A program made the translations under genes and the position numbers. From CAMDKS01 sp964402975 (GTDB lineage: Bacteria; Bdellovibrionota_B; Oligoflexia; Oligoflexales; RGVZ01), in assembly GCA_964402975.1 (NCBI GenBank), contig CAYOEM010000002.1, forward strand, positions 62,001 through 126,000: a stretch of 64,000 nt of DNA, written 5' to 3'. A model generated the notes under the pieces. That model saw only the letters and a program-made list of their open reading frames with translations, had not been told where the DNA came from and ran no database searches. Positions 1 through 8,391 of this stretch are shown one piece after another (positions within the stretch are counted from its first letter, which is position 1; the number at the start of each line of letters is the position of its first letter).

Positions 1-278
1 TAAAATGTATTACCGCCGCTCAGGTAAATGATATCTGCGGATTTTATGATTTTTTCTGCGTCGTTCAACGAGTAAGGACGATCGAGGTTCAGTTGCGCGA
101 TATTTGTCACGCCTAGTGCGCCGTAAGTATCTTTTACATACTCGTATTCAAATTCAGGTACGTGATTAGCAGACGGAATGAAGACGAATCGTGGGTTTTT
201 CTTACCGGTCAATCGAAGCGCGGCTCTATCGATTGGTTCATTAGCCTCGGCGTAACCACTGTAGAGAACAAGCTTCAT
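1..278 (-). CDS. Peptidase S51 family protein (peptidase E/cyanophycinase-like), 3' part outside window
   Basis: About 92 N-terminal residues are visible, starting at ATG 276-278 and running off the window edge. The reading contains PRFVFIPSAN and then SADIIYLSGGNTF, the hallmark glycine turn of peptidase S51 (aspartyl dipeptidase and cyanophycinase relatives). In peptidase E the catalytic Ser lies further on (around residue 120), so it is outside the window and activity cannot be judged. An AGGG that overlaps the stop codon of the upstream SelO-like gene is a plausible ribosome binding site. With only 11 bases between the two genes, they are probably co-transcribed. The family assignment is good; the substrate is unknown. 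Confidence 0.75.
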   Translation of the reverse strand, partial: MKLVLYSGYAEANEPIDRAALRLTGKKNPRFVFIPSANHVPEFEYEYVKDTYGALGVTNIAQLNLDRPYSLNDAEKIIKSADIIYLSGGNTF

Positions 279-289
279 TGCCGTAAACC

Positions 290-2197
290 CTACAGTCCGT
301 AACGGAAGTCACGAACAACTTTCCCGAGGGCTTTGAGGATAGATTCGCTGCGGCCAGAGATCTTTTTAGAATTATTCTTCGCGTGTTCGCTTGCTTTGCC
401 GTCTTGATTTTGGGATTTTGCGCCGATCGTAGGCCGACGAACTTGTTTTAGTCTTATATCGGGTACCAAAACTTGTTCTTCGATGAAGGATTCAATGACT
501 GAGAATATCTCTCGTCTCTCCATTTGCTTGCGATTCTTCAGGATCTTGTCGCCGACATTACAGATGGCGTCCCCAGTGATGCGGTCACTACGGTTAATAA
601 CGGCTGAGCGCGCCGACACCTTTCCAATGACGTTTTCTAGTCTAGAGTCAGTCAATCTCGCGGTTGCTTCAATTACTTCCATGTAGGATGTCTGAAAGCG
701 TTGAGCCCAGACTCTTCGAAGCATTGTCGGACGCATGTCGTTGCTTGCGCAAAAACTCGACGCAATAGCCCGCATGAAGTCTTTGACAGGGATATGTGCC
801 CATTTTTCGTGGAGACACTTCGGGAGAATTCTTAGTATGTCTCGCATTGAATAAAGAGCGTCTTTTGTAATGCCATCGGCAACGCGGTAATGCTTTTTTT
901 GCTTTGTTTTTCTTTCCCACCAGCTGAAATTTTGCTCGAAATTTTTGACGATTTTTGGGGCTTTGGAGAGTACAAGCTCTGCTTCGTGGCGAGGAAGACC
1001 AACTTTTTCAAGAAGCAGACGACGTTTGGCAACGATAAACGTTTGATCAAATCGCCTTACTTCTGGGTGGTTGCGGAAGCGGGCAATTTCGAGTTTTTTG
1101 CCAGTGTTAATGTAGTGTTCTATTTGGGCAAATGTTTGTACCAGGTAGCGGGCTTGAGCTCTTTGCTCTGTCAGTGTCGTGGACCATCGATCGACGTCGT
1201 CAAATTTATACTCATGATGAAATAAGCCAAATTGTCGGATTGAGCCGTAGTCGATAATGCCGCCATTGGCCAGGATATTGTCACCGTCCCAAGCGAGCCA
1301 ACAGAAAATATATTCGGATTCAAAACGAGCGGCCATCTCGGCGAATGTGTTGCTGACCTCGCATAATAATCTTTTGTATCTGTTCTCAGTCTTACCAAGC
1401 GGTGCCCATTCGCCATTGGCTAGCTCTCGGTTTATGAAGAAGTCCACGGCGGCTTTGAGACGCGGCAGGTTGGATTGCTTAAGATGGTTGAAAAAGTGGC
1501 TCGGCCTAAGTAGGTTCGTGCCGGCTCGAACATTGATACTCAAATTACCTGGAAATTCTATGACGCAAAGGATTCTCTCGGTCGGGATGCTGTTGCGATG
1601 CATAATTTCAGAAAAAATAGCGCCGGTGACGCCGTCATCAAGATCACTGTATCCACATCCATAACTAATGGAGGGGTCTCCCGTTTGGAAGAATTTTTTG
1701 AAAATATGGGTTGCTGGACTTAGGCAAGTAGCGCCTGTACCGCAACTAGTGATATCCCATGTCTTTCCTTTGCCTTTCCAAACGCCGTTCCACAGGCTTC
1801 TGCCATCACCACTAGTGATGCCCGTCTTTCCCGGGTGCTGCAGCTGCAGGTAGCGAGTCGCCATGTAGTGCTTAGGTTTTATTTCTGATGCCGGAATTTT
1901 CACCCCGTTCATTAGGTCGTACTCATTGATAATCTGTATCGCGAATGTATCAAGGAGTTGAGCTTCGAGCTGTGGGTTCATGGCATGCGGGTGGGTCGGA
2001 GATAGTAGTCCCATCTCGATGGCTAAATCAAAATTAAACCACGCGACTTTGCCGCCTTTGCGCTGTCTGGCGCGATAAAGCACATGTGATCCTGGCACCT
2101 CAGTCTGCCAGGGGTGAGAGCCATCGATGCTAGAAAAGTGGGAGTAATCAGACGAGGGTCTACTTACTGTCTTCACGTTTAATTGGCGAACCGCCAT
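290..2197 (-). CDS. Divergent SelO-like (YdiU/UPF0061) pseudokinase-fold protein
   Basis: About 635 aa. SelO proteins transfer AMP from ATP to protein Ser/Thr/Tyr using an inverted kinase fold. Motifs found in the family order are GDGRSLWNG (nucleotide loop), SEIMHRNSIPT (SelO: SEAM..LGIPT), an R-rich stretch around NVRAGTNLLRPSHFF, DN in WDGDNIL, and IDYG. The spacing from DN to IDYG equals that of SelO, so the metal-binding Asn and Asp are kept. The lysine of the SelO LKGAG motif aligns with Cys in TSCGTG, so activity is uncertain. I prefer ATG 2197, which has GGAGG 11 bases upstream. A TTG at 2299 would add 34 residues but sits right after a hairpin. The gene is likely co-transcribed with the S51 peptidase. 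Family membership is inferred by eye. Confidence 0.6.
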   Translation of the reverse strand: MAVRQLNVKTVSRPSSDYSHFSSIDGSHPWQTEVPGSHVLYRARQRKGGKVAWFNFDLAIEMGLLSPTHPHAMNPQLEAQLLDTFAIQIINEYDLMNGVKIPASEIKPKHYMATRYLQLQHPGKTGITSGDGRSLWNGVWKGKGKTWDITSCGTGATCLSPATHIFKKFFQTGDPSISYGCGYSDLDDGVTGAIFSEIMHRNSIPTERILCVIEFPGNLSINVRAGTNLLRPSHFFNHLKQSNLPRLKAAVDFFINRELANGEWAPLGKTENRYKRLLCEVSNTFAEMAARFESEYIFCWLAWDGDNILANGGIIDYGSIRQFGLFHHEYKFDDVDRWSTTLTEQRAQARYLVQTFAQIEHYINTGKKLEIARFRNHPEVRRFDQTFIVAKRRLLLEKVGLPRHEAELVLSKAPKIVKNFEQNFSWWERKTKQKKHYRVADGITKDALYSMRDILRILPKCLHEKWAHIPVKDFMRAIASSFCASNDMRPTMLRRVWAQRFQTSYMEVIEATARLTDSRLENVIGKVSARSAVINRSDRITGDAICNVGDKILKNRKQMERREIFSVIESFIEEQVLVPDIRLKQVRRPTIGAKSQNQDGKASEHAKNNSKKISGRSESILKALGKVVRDFRYGL

Positions 2198-2302
2198 TAA
2201 CTGCCAAGCCTCCGAGCCATTTATGATTTGCTTTTGTTCGGATGTTTTCCGCAAGACTTTAGCCGTTATCAGGGGTTGCAAGATTTGGTGGCGGAACAAA
2301 AT

Positions 2303-2327
2303 CGCCGCAAACCGAAGAGGTGCGGCG
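2303..2327 (-). repeat. Hairpin upstream of the SelO-like gene
   Basis: CGCCGCA and TGCGGCG form a perfect 7-bp stem with an 11-base loop. On the minus strand it is followed by ATTTTGTT, and it lies about 100 bases before the preferred start at 2197. It could be an attenuator-like or leader hairpin; nothing more is shown by the sequence. Confidence 0.35.
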
Positions 2328-2571
2328 GTTCAATGGGTTCAAATCTCGTTTTTTATTATAATTATCGATGGTTATCGCCTTGCTGATTCGGGTTTTGATG
2401 AGAGCTTGTCTTGCGTTACCCAGCTCGATCGAGCGCTTTTTCAAAATTGGTTTGCATGAAATAACGTTGGGTTTTAAAAAGAAGTCGCGAATCGTTGCAG
2501 GTGGAGCATGAGTTTGGGCTGGCGCGGTTGATGCAAGGTCAATAACAACGGCGGACGAGGAGATTCAAAAC

Positions 2572-2985
2572 ATGGGCGTAAAAATTACAGGAACGTTTCT
2601 TGGGGGCCTTAATACAAGCATGACGCATGAACTGTCCCACGTCAAGATCATGACAGATCCGCCTTTGGATAATGGTGGCGAAGGGAAGAGCTTTAGCCCA
2701 ACGGATCTGCTGGCTACAGCTGCAGGGTCATGCGTCATGACCATCATGGCGATCTATGCAAAAAAGAATGGAATTAATCTTACCGGCATGTCTTGTGACA
2801 TCGAAAAGCACATGGCCCCTGTCCCACCTCGTCGTGTTTCTGCACTGGATATTAATGTTTTTATGCCAAAAAGTTTGACTGACGATCAACGCCGCGTGCT
2901 TGAGGAGGTCGGCAATAGTTGCCCAGTTCTCCTAAGCTTAAGTCCAGACGTAAAATTAAATAAGAAATATATTTATAACGTCTAA
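2572..2985 (+). CDS. OsmC/Ohr family peroxide-detoxifying protein
   Basis: 137 aa, the usual size of OsmC/Ohr proteins. These cytoplasmic enzymes reduce organic and inorganic peroxides with a pair of cysteines. Both are present: GSCVMTIMA near residue 59 and NSCPVLLSL near residue 119. FSPTDLLATAAGSC is the typical stretch before the first Cys. The start ATG has a clear GAGGAG upstream. The CoA-transferase gene follows 15 bases after the stop, so the two may share a transcript. OsmC rather than Ohr is a guess, based on the YcaO/OsmC-like N-terminus; the family itself is secure. Confidence 0.88.
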   Translation: MGVKITGTFLGGLNTSMTHELSHVKIMTDPPLDNGGEGKSFSPTDLLATAAGSCVMTIMAIYAKKNGINLTGMSCDIEKHMAPVPPRRVSALDINVFMPKSLTDDQRRVLEEVGNSCPVLLSLSPDVKLNKKYIYNV

Positions 2986-3000
2986 GGGGCCTTCAGTCAT

Positions 3001-4326
3001 TTGATCAGTAAATCGTTTCCCATTCAGTGCGTATCGGCAGCGGATGCATTTGCGCTTGTCTCGCCAGGCGCTACTGTTGTTACATCAATGGCCGCCGCAG
3101 AGCCCCAGATTTTCTGGGCCGGCCTTCGAGAGCATATCTTGGGACTAGCGAGCGCCCCTGGTTCGCATCGTCCAGAGGAGTTAATTCGCGTTTTTTGCGC
3201 AAATCCTAGCACTGCATGGCCGGTCTTGTCTGACGACAAAATGAGCCGTTATCTGGAAATCGTGATCATGTTCTTCTCGGCGGCAGCACGAAAGCTTCAA
3301 GGCCGAGGGTTCGTGCACTATATGCCCCAGCATTTATCTCAGTGGTCTAGACATATCACATCAAGACCTGGTGGTGTTGATGTTTTCTGGGGGTCGTGTT
3401 CGATGCCCGACAACAGAGGCTTTGTCACACTTGGTACATCCAATTGTTATGAATCAGAAGTGCTTCGAGTCTCCAGGAAAGTTGTTTTGGAAATTAACCC
3501 GCACATGCCTGCAACCCACGGCGCAACTGAAGTCTCTTTGGACGAAGTTGACGCGTTCATCATGAGTGATAAAAAGCTTCCAGAAGTGACGCCCGCGCCT
3601 TACGGCCCGGTAGAAGATTCAATCGCCGATTACGTGGTAAGCCTCATTCCAGATCGAGCGACGCTCCAGCTCGGTATAGGGGGTATTCCAAATGCCATCG
3701 GCAAAAAACTTGCCCAAAAGAAGGACCTAGGAATTCATACTGAGATGATCAATGACGCTGTCTTGGAGCTCTATAACCAAGGGGTTGTGACGGGGCGATA
3801 CAAATCGATTTGGCCAAGAAAGATTATCGGTGCTTTTGCGTATGGATCAGAGCAACTTTATGAATTTATTCGCGATAATCCCATGGTGGAAATTCACCCG
3901 GCATCGGTTGTGAATGATCCCTACCGTATAGGGAGAAATCATAAGATGATTTCTATCAATTCGGCTGTAGAGATCGATATGACAGGACAAGTGTGTAGTG
4001 AATCAATAGGCCACATCGAATTAAGTGGAGTGGGTGGAGCGGCCGAGACGCATATTGGTGCACAGAGAAGCGACTGTGGGCGCGGTATTATTGCAATGCC
4101 GTCTACCACGAAAGACGGAGCCAATAGCAAGATAGTGGCAAGCTTACAGCAAGGTGCTAAGGTCAGTGTTTCAAGAAACGATATTGATACCGTTGTCACT
4201 GAATATGGAATAGCCGAACTCAAGGGAAAAACCGTTCCGGAGCGCATTCAAAGCATGATTAAAATAGCTCACCCAAATTTTCAGGCGGCTCTCATGGAGC
4301 AAGCAAAAAAGTTATCGTATATTTAA
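3001..4326 (+). CDS. Acetyl-CoA hydrolase/transferase family protein (4-hydroxybutyrate CoA-transferase-like)
   Basis: 441 aa, typical of the cat/4-hydroxybutyrate CoA-transferase family, which moves CoA between acetyl-CoA and another acyl group. Seen are GSCSMPDNRGF near residue 136, LQLGIGGIPNAIG near 222, and IHTEMINDAVLEL near 245, whose Glu is the expected residue that forms the glutamyl-CoA thioester. The C-terminal ITEYGIAxLKGKT-type stretch (VVTEYGIAELKGKT) is also typical. Translation starts at TTG 3001 with AAGGGG about 12 bases upstream. The stop directly abuts the stop of hemD on the other strand. The acyl substrate cannot be read from the sequence. Confidence 0.87.
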   Translation: MISKSFPIQCVSAADAFALVSPGATVVTSMAAAEPQIFWAGLREHILGLASAPGSHRPEELIRVFCANPSTAWPVLSDDKMSRYLEIVIMFFSAAARKLQGRGFVHYMPQHLSQWSRHITSRPGGVDVFWGSCSMPDNRGFVTLGTSNCYESEVLRVSRKVVLEINPHMPATHGATEVSLDEVDAFIMSDKKLPEVTPAPYGPVEDSIADYVVSLIPDRATLQLGIGGIPNAIGKKLAQKKDLGIHTEMINDAVLELYNQGVVTGRYKSIWPRKIIGAFAYGSEQLYEFIRDNPMVEIHPASVVNDPYRIGRNHKMISINSAVEIDMTGQVCSESIGHIELSGVGGAAETHIGAQRSDCGRGIIAMPSTTKDGANSKIVASLQQGAKVSVSRNDIDTVVTEYGIAELKGKTVPERIQSMIKIAHPNFQAALMEQAKKLSYI

Positions 4327-5064
4327 CTATATATGCTTAGCAGCAGTTTGAGCCAAGTCTTCAACTGTCGACGTTTTAGATACAATGATTTTATCAAAAA
4401 GTGTCTTACAGGCGTTCGCGGTCGTTTCGCCTATACATACAGCAGTTAATTCGTGCTTGAGTCGATTGTCCATGGGGTGAAGTGATTTTGAAAATCCCTC
4501 CACCGCCGATGGGCTAGCAAAACAAACCACACCCTCCAGGGACTGTATGTATCGCTCAATATCGTCGAGTTCCGGTTCTTTTCCATTTGGTAAGTGCAGC
4601 GAGCGCTCGGTCGCGTAAACGGCAAGCGGCTCAACATGAACGTCAAACGCTCGCAAGTGTTCTGCAATGTCATAACTTGGCTCTTTTGAGCAAGGCCATG
4701 CGACGTCGCTACCTGGGCGAATATTAGATGACAGCCATCTGGAAAGGCTTTCAGCGTTGTTAACGCCGGGGGGCACCTCCGCGTTAACTTTGAACTCCTT
4801 CAGGGCTTCCTTCGTGCCTGGACCAATTGCGAAAACAGCCTCCGCCGAACGCATAAGATTCAATAGCGCCGTGTGTCTGGCTGTGTAGCGAATGGCATTG
4901 CCACTAGTCGCAATAAAAATATTTGGTTTTCGCTTTGGGAATTTGACAGACAAGCCAGCCATCATAATACATGGCAAGTGCAGAACGTCGACGTCAAGCT
5001 TATCGAGTATCGGCTTGTCGTGCGTCCAATCGTCAATTGACCTAGTCCAAATTAATAACGCCAT
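4327..5064 (-). CDS. hemD: Uroporphyrinogen-III synthase
   Basis: 245 aa. The enzyme closes and inverts ring D of hydroxymethylbilane to give uroporphyrinogen III. HemD sequences are poorly conserved. The call rests on the two-domain pattern (IFIATSGNAIRYTA in the first half, VCFASPSAVEGF and VCIGETTANAC in the second) and on its place last in a hemA-hemC-hemD series. A 66-base AT-rich gap separates it from hemC, longer than the other junctions of the operon. Its stop abuts the convergent CoA-transferase gene with no spacer. Confidence 0.88.
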   Translation of the reverse strand: MALLIWTRSIDDWTHDKPILDKLDVDVLHLPCIMMAGLSVKFPKRKPNIFIATSGNAIRYTARHTALLNLMRSAEAVFAIGPGTKEALKEFKVNAEVPPGVNNAESLSRWLSSNIRPGSDVAWPCSKEPSYDIAEHLRAFDVHVEPLAVYATERSLHLPNGKEPELDDIERYIQSLEGVVCFASPSAVEGFSKSLHPMDNRLKHELTAVCIGETTANACKTLFDKIIVSKTSTVEDLAQTAAKHI

Positions 5065-5130
5065 AGATTTATATTATCACCAGAAATTAAATAAACTTCA
5101 AACGATTAAACAAATTACCCCGCATCCGGC

Positions 5131-6120
5131 TTATAACCGAAAACTTAGGCCTAGAGCCTTTAAAATATCGTTAGCGCCTTGAGCGCGCAGTTCCGATAAC
5201 AAAAGACGCTCCAAGTTTGCCTTTAGGTCTTTTGAGCCCTTGGGTAGATCTACTTTTGCGGTAGCCGCTTGTCCATTATTGGATAGAAGGATCGCAGAGG
5301 CGGATAGTTTCGCAGAGTCTTTCTCGTCTGTAACAACCAGACATCCAAACGGCATCGTGCAGTCACCGCCTAGCGCGGCGAGCACATTTCTTTCGATATC
5401 GACGGCAAGCCTTGTTTCCGGGCATTCAAGACATGTTAAAAATCTTGAAACAGCACTGTGACGTAAAGACTCAATAGCCAGAGCGCCTTGGCCCGCACAA
5501 GGAATAAACCAGGTAGGATCGATAGGGTAGGCAGCGACATCCTTGATGTTTAGCCTTTCGAGCGAAGCTTCGGCGAGAATAATAGCGTGCCAAGGTTCAT
5601 GTTCAAGTTTATGAAGCCTGGTATCGACATTGCCGCGAACAGGCACCGTATTGATGTCGGGGCAACTGCCCATTAAAAGAGACTTGCGGCGAAGGCTGGA
5701 TGTTGCCACGGTCAGTGGACCGAGGGATTTTAAAGTAGAGCTTGTTACGAAGGATCCTTCAGGAAGTGCAATAGCCTTGGCCACGTCTTTTTTAAAAATA
5801 ATGACATCTCGATAAGAATGGCGCTTGAGCACGGCTGTTAATTCGAAATTTGAAGGAATTCGTGCTGGCATGTCTTTCAGGCTGTGGACCGCAAAATCAG
5901 CCTGCTTCTTTTGCATGGCCTCTTCTAGTTCCTTTATGAAAAGACCTTTCCCGCCGATTTCGTGGAGAAAACGATCTTGGACGATGTCGCCAGTGGTCTT
6001 CCACGTTTTTATCTCGACATCCTGACCATTTTTACGAATCGCTTCGGCAACAAAATGCGCTTGCCACAATGCGAGGCGGCTTCCTCGTGACGCAAGAATG
6101 AATGGTTTATCAGTCATCAT
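5131..6120 (-). CDS. hemC: Hydroxymethylbilane synthase (porphobilinogen deaminase)
   Basis: About 329 aa. It polymerises four porphobilinogens into hydroxymethylbilane. Seen are ASRGSRLALWQA at the N-terminus, TTGDIVQDRFLHEIGGKGLF, HSLKDMPA, ATSSLRRKSLL, VRGNVDTRL and GALGGDC-type ALGGDCTMPFG, whose Cys (about residue 254) carries the dipyrromethane cofactor. GTG 6126, ATG 6120 and ATG 6117 are all possible starts; I chose the first ATG. The hemA stop lies only 9 bases upstream, so the genes are one operon. Nothing is missing from the active site. Confidence 0.96.
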   Translation of the reverse strand: MMTDKPFILASRGSRLALWQAHFVAEAIRKNGQDVEIKTWKTTGDIVQDRFLHEIGGKGLFIKELEEAMQKKQADFAVHSLKDMPARIPSNFELTAVLKRHSYRDVIIFKKDVAKAIALPEGSFVTSSTLKSLGPLTVATSSLRRKSLLMGSCPDINTVPVRGNVDTRLHKLEHEPWHAIILAEASLERLNIKDVAAYPIDPTWFIPCAGQGALAIESLRHSAVSRFLTCLECPETRLAVDIERNVLAALGGDCTMPFGCLVVTDEKDSAKLSASAILLSNNGQAATAKVDLPKGSKDLKANLERLLLSELRAQGANDILKALGLSFRL

Positions 6121-6129
6121 GGCCACCCG

Positions 6130-7467
6130 TTAGTCTCTTTTGTAGATGGCGTCGAGTGCGTCAGCGAGTTGACGGGCCTCTGACTCTGGGAGTTTTTTCA
6201 AGGTTTGAGCCACATCTGATGTCATTTTTGATGAGATGGCCTCAAGCATCGCCATAATGGCCTCGTGCTGGCGTGGAGACATATCGCTAAAAATTTCTTT
6301 AGCTAACGTTTTTTCGGCCTCGCGCTTACAAAGATCCATAAAATAGTGGGACGTGGCCGACATGACGGGGGAGAAGTCTTTGCTATAAAGCCATTGCTCA
6401 AAGTTAGCCACACTTGCTGATACGATGTCTGCGGCAGCTGCAAGTGCTTCGCGACGTTTTTCAATGTGGGATTCGACGACATCTCTTAGGTCATCAATAT
6501 CAAATAGATAGACGTCATCAACGTTTGATATTTCTGGCTCAATATTTCTTGGAAGCGCGATGTCGATTAAAAATAACGGACCATCCCCCCGACCCTTTAC
6601 AGCGCTCATTATATCTTGTTTACGGATAATAAAGTTGGCTGAGGTGGTGGCCGTGATGACTACATCGGCTCTGGTTATAAGAGTCTGTAAGTTCTCTAGA
6701 CCGTGGGACTCTCCGTAACCCAAATGCTGGCATAGTTCAAATGCCCTAGAAGACGTTCGATTGGCTAATATAAGTTCCTTTGGCCGGTAGCTCGAGGCGT
6801 ATTCAGCCGCCACACGGGCCATCTCCCCTGCTCCGATGATCAAGAACCGGAGAGACGTCAGATCTTCCGAGGCCCGGCGCGCAAGGTCGATGGCTGCATG
6901 AGCGATACTGACCTTGTGACGACCAATTTCGGTGTTCGATCTTATTTTTTTTGCGGTACCTAGTGCCTCTTGGGACAATCGGATCAGCATCGATCCGAGA
7001 GTCCCAGCGTTTTTTGCGATGTTTATTGCGTCTTTAAACTGGGCCGTAATCTGAGTTTCTCCGGGAACCAACGAATCAAGGCTGGCCGCGACTTTGAATG
7101 CGTGTCGAACCGCGTCGATGCCGGTTAAAATATAGAGAGACTGACTAAGAGAGTCAGAGGCAAAAGCTTTTGAGTCACGAGAATTCGTGTGGACGTGACG
7201 ATAGACGTTATAGAGAAACTCTGGCTGTAATTTGTCTGGGCTGTCGGCTACTCCGATGATTTCACATCGATTACATGTGGACAATATTGCCAGTTCATCA
7301 AGTTTAAATCGCTGACTTGCATCTTGAATGGCAAGATTTATTTCTTCTGGGGTCAGGTAAAAATTCTCGCGCGTACTAATTCCCGCCGTGCGGTGATTAC
7401 TGCCTACGCAAAAAAAAGTTGGTCCACGGGACTTCGAATCTGAAAGTGCATGATGAAGTTCTCTCAT
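6130..7467 (-). CDS. hemA: Glutamyl-tRNA reductase
   Basis: 445 aa from ATG 7467. It reduces Glu-tRNA(Glu) to glutamate-1-semialdehyde, the first step of the C5 haem pathway. Seen are GSNHRTAGISTRENF, LSTCNRCE with the catalytic Cys (about residue 65), VPGETQITAQFKDA, EIGRHKVSIAHAAIDLA, an NADPH-binding LIIGAGEMAR, and a C-terminal dimerisation helix. The ATG overlaps the TGA of the upstream ccsA-like gene as ATGA and has GGGGG 5 bases before it, so translation is coupled. A TTG 21 bases upstream is also in frame but has poorer signals. Confidence 0.96.
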   Translation of the reverse strand: MRELHHALSDSKSRGPTFFCVGSNHRTAGISTRENFYLTPEEINLAIQDASQRFKLDELAILSTCNRCEIIGVADSPDKLQPEFLYNVYRHVHTNSRDSKAFASDSLSQSLYILTGIDAVRHAFKVAASLDSLVPGETQITAQFKDAINIAKNAGTLGSMLIRLSQEALGTAKKIRSNTEIGRHKVSIAHAAIDLARRASEDLTSLRFLIIGAGEMARVAAEYASSYRPKELILANRTSSRAFELCQHLGYGESHGLENLQTLITRADVVITATTSANFIIRKQDIMSAVKGRGDGPLFLIDIALPRNIEPEISNVDDVYLFDIDDLRDVVESHIEKRREALAAAADIVSASVANFEQWLYSKDFSPVMSATSHYFMDLCKREAEKTLAKEIFSDMSPRQHEAIMAMLEAISSKMTSDVAQTLKKLPESEARQLADALDAIYKRD

Positions 7468-8264
7468 GCGTTCCCCCAGGGTGCCCAAAAAAGTAGTCCA
7501 AACCAGCTGAACGCAAGTAGGAAAAAACCGACGAGACTCATGCGTGCAACCTTATGCGGCCGATAGCCTAGTACACCACGTAGGACCAAAATAGCCAGAT
7601 ACCACACCCAAACGAGGATGGCCCATGACACTTTTGGCGCCATGTTTGTTCCAGCCGGTATGATGCCGAGTAGGGCGAACAAAGATCCACTCAGTAAGCT
7701 TAGCGTGATGAATATAAAGCCAAGCCAAAGTGTACCGGCGAGTGCGCGACTCAGAGTCGATATTGCCGGGAATTTCTCTGGAAGAGCTCCCAGCTGGCGA
7801 GTCTTTAATTTCTGATCCAGCCAAAGAAATAATAGGCTTAGGCCGCAGGCTAAAATGGCAAAGGATTGCCCGAGTATGGCCGTGGCAACGTGTAACTTGA
7901 TGGCGGGTTGTGAGCCGGTTGATGTAAAACTGTGGCCACCTGCGCTGAAGAAAATGGCTGAGACAAGAATCACGGCGATAACGGGTGACGTAAATGCGCC
8001 AACTAGTTCAACCTGCCAAACAAACCAACTGATCACTGTTCCCCAGGCCAATGCGGCCGCAAGTAGAACGGCAGAGTTTCCCAAAAGCAATGCGTGAACG
8101 GTGGCGCTGAGCGTTCCGATGGCAAACAGTCCATACCCGATCCTCGTTCCGAGTAGGCTTGATTTCTTGCTCTTAAAGCCCAAGACCAGAAGACCTGAAG
8201 CCAGCATAAAGGAGGCAAGATCCACCATTGAAATCACTACGGAAATATCGGGTCCAGCGATCAT
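7464..8264 (-). CDS. HemX/CcsA-like membrane protein (cytochrome c assembly family)
   Basis: 266 aa from ATG 8264 (AAAGGA just upstream); a GTG at 8294 would add 10 residues. The protein is very hydrophobic, with about eight predicted membrane spans. It has the CcsA-type layout: histidines in IKLHVATAILGQ and a later AILVWVWYLAILVLRG. CcsA/HemX proteins handle haem in the membrane or tune HemA levels, as in the hemAX arrangement of Bacillus. Here the gene is first in the operon and is coupled to hemA by ATGA. A regulatory or stabilising role for HemA is inferred from position only. Confidence 0.78.
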   Translation of the reverse strand: MIAGPDISVVISMVDLASFMLASGLLVLGFKSKKSSLLGTRIGYGLFAIGTLSATVHALLLGNSAVLLAAALAWGTVISWFVWQVELVGAFTSPVIAVILVSAIFFSAGGHSFTSTGSQPAIKLHVATAILGQSFAILACGLSLLFLWLDQKLKTRQLGALPEKFPAISTLSRALAGTLWLGFIFITLSLLSGSLFALLGIIPAGTNMAPKVSWAILVWVWYLAILVLRGVLGYRPHKVARMSLVGFFLLAFSWFGLLFWAPWGNA

Positions 8265-8391
8265 GTTGTCCTTTAAATGCAGTTGGCGGCCCACAGTATG
8301 GAAGGACTGGCATAAGATCGCAATAAAAAGTATATAGAAAGGCCTTCGGGAGCCCGTTTTTTATGAAATAAACCGGCGTGAGGTTACGACT

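Noticed and set aside
2330..2352. T-arm-like sequence GGGTTCAAATC
   Set aside because: No D-arm, anticodon arm or acceptor stem fits upstream, so it is not a tRNA; a tRNA-end remnant cannot be supported either.
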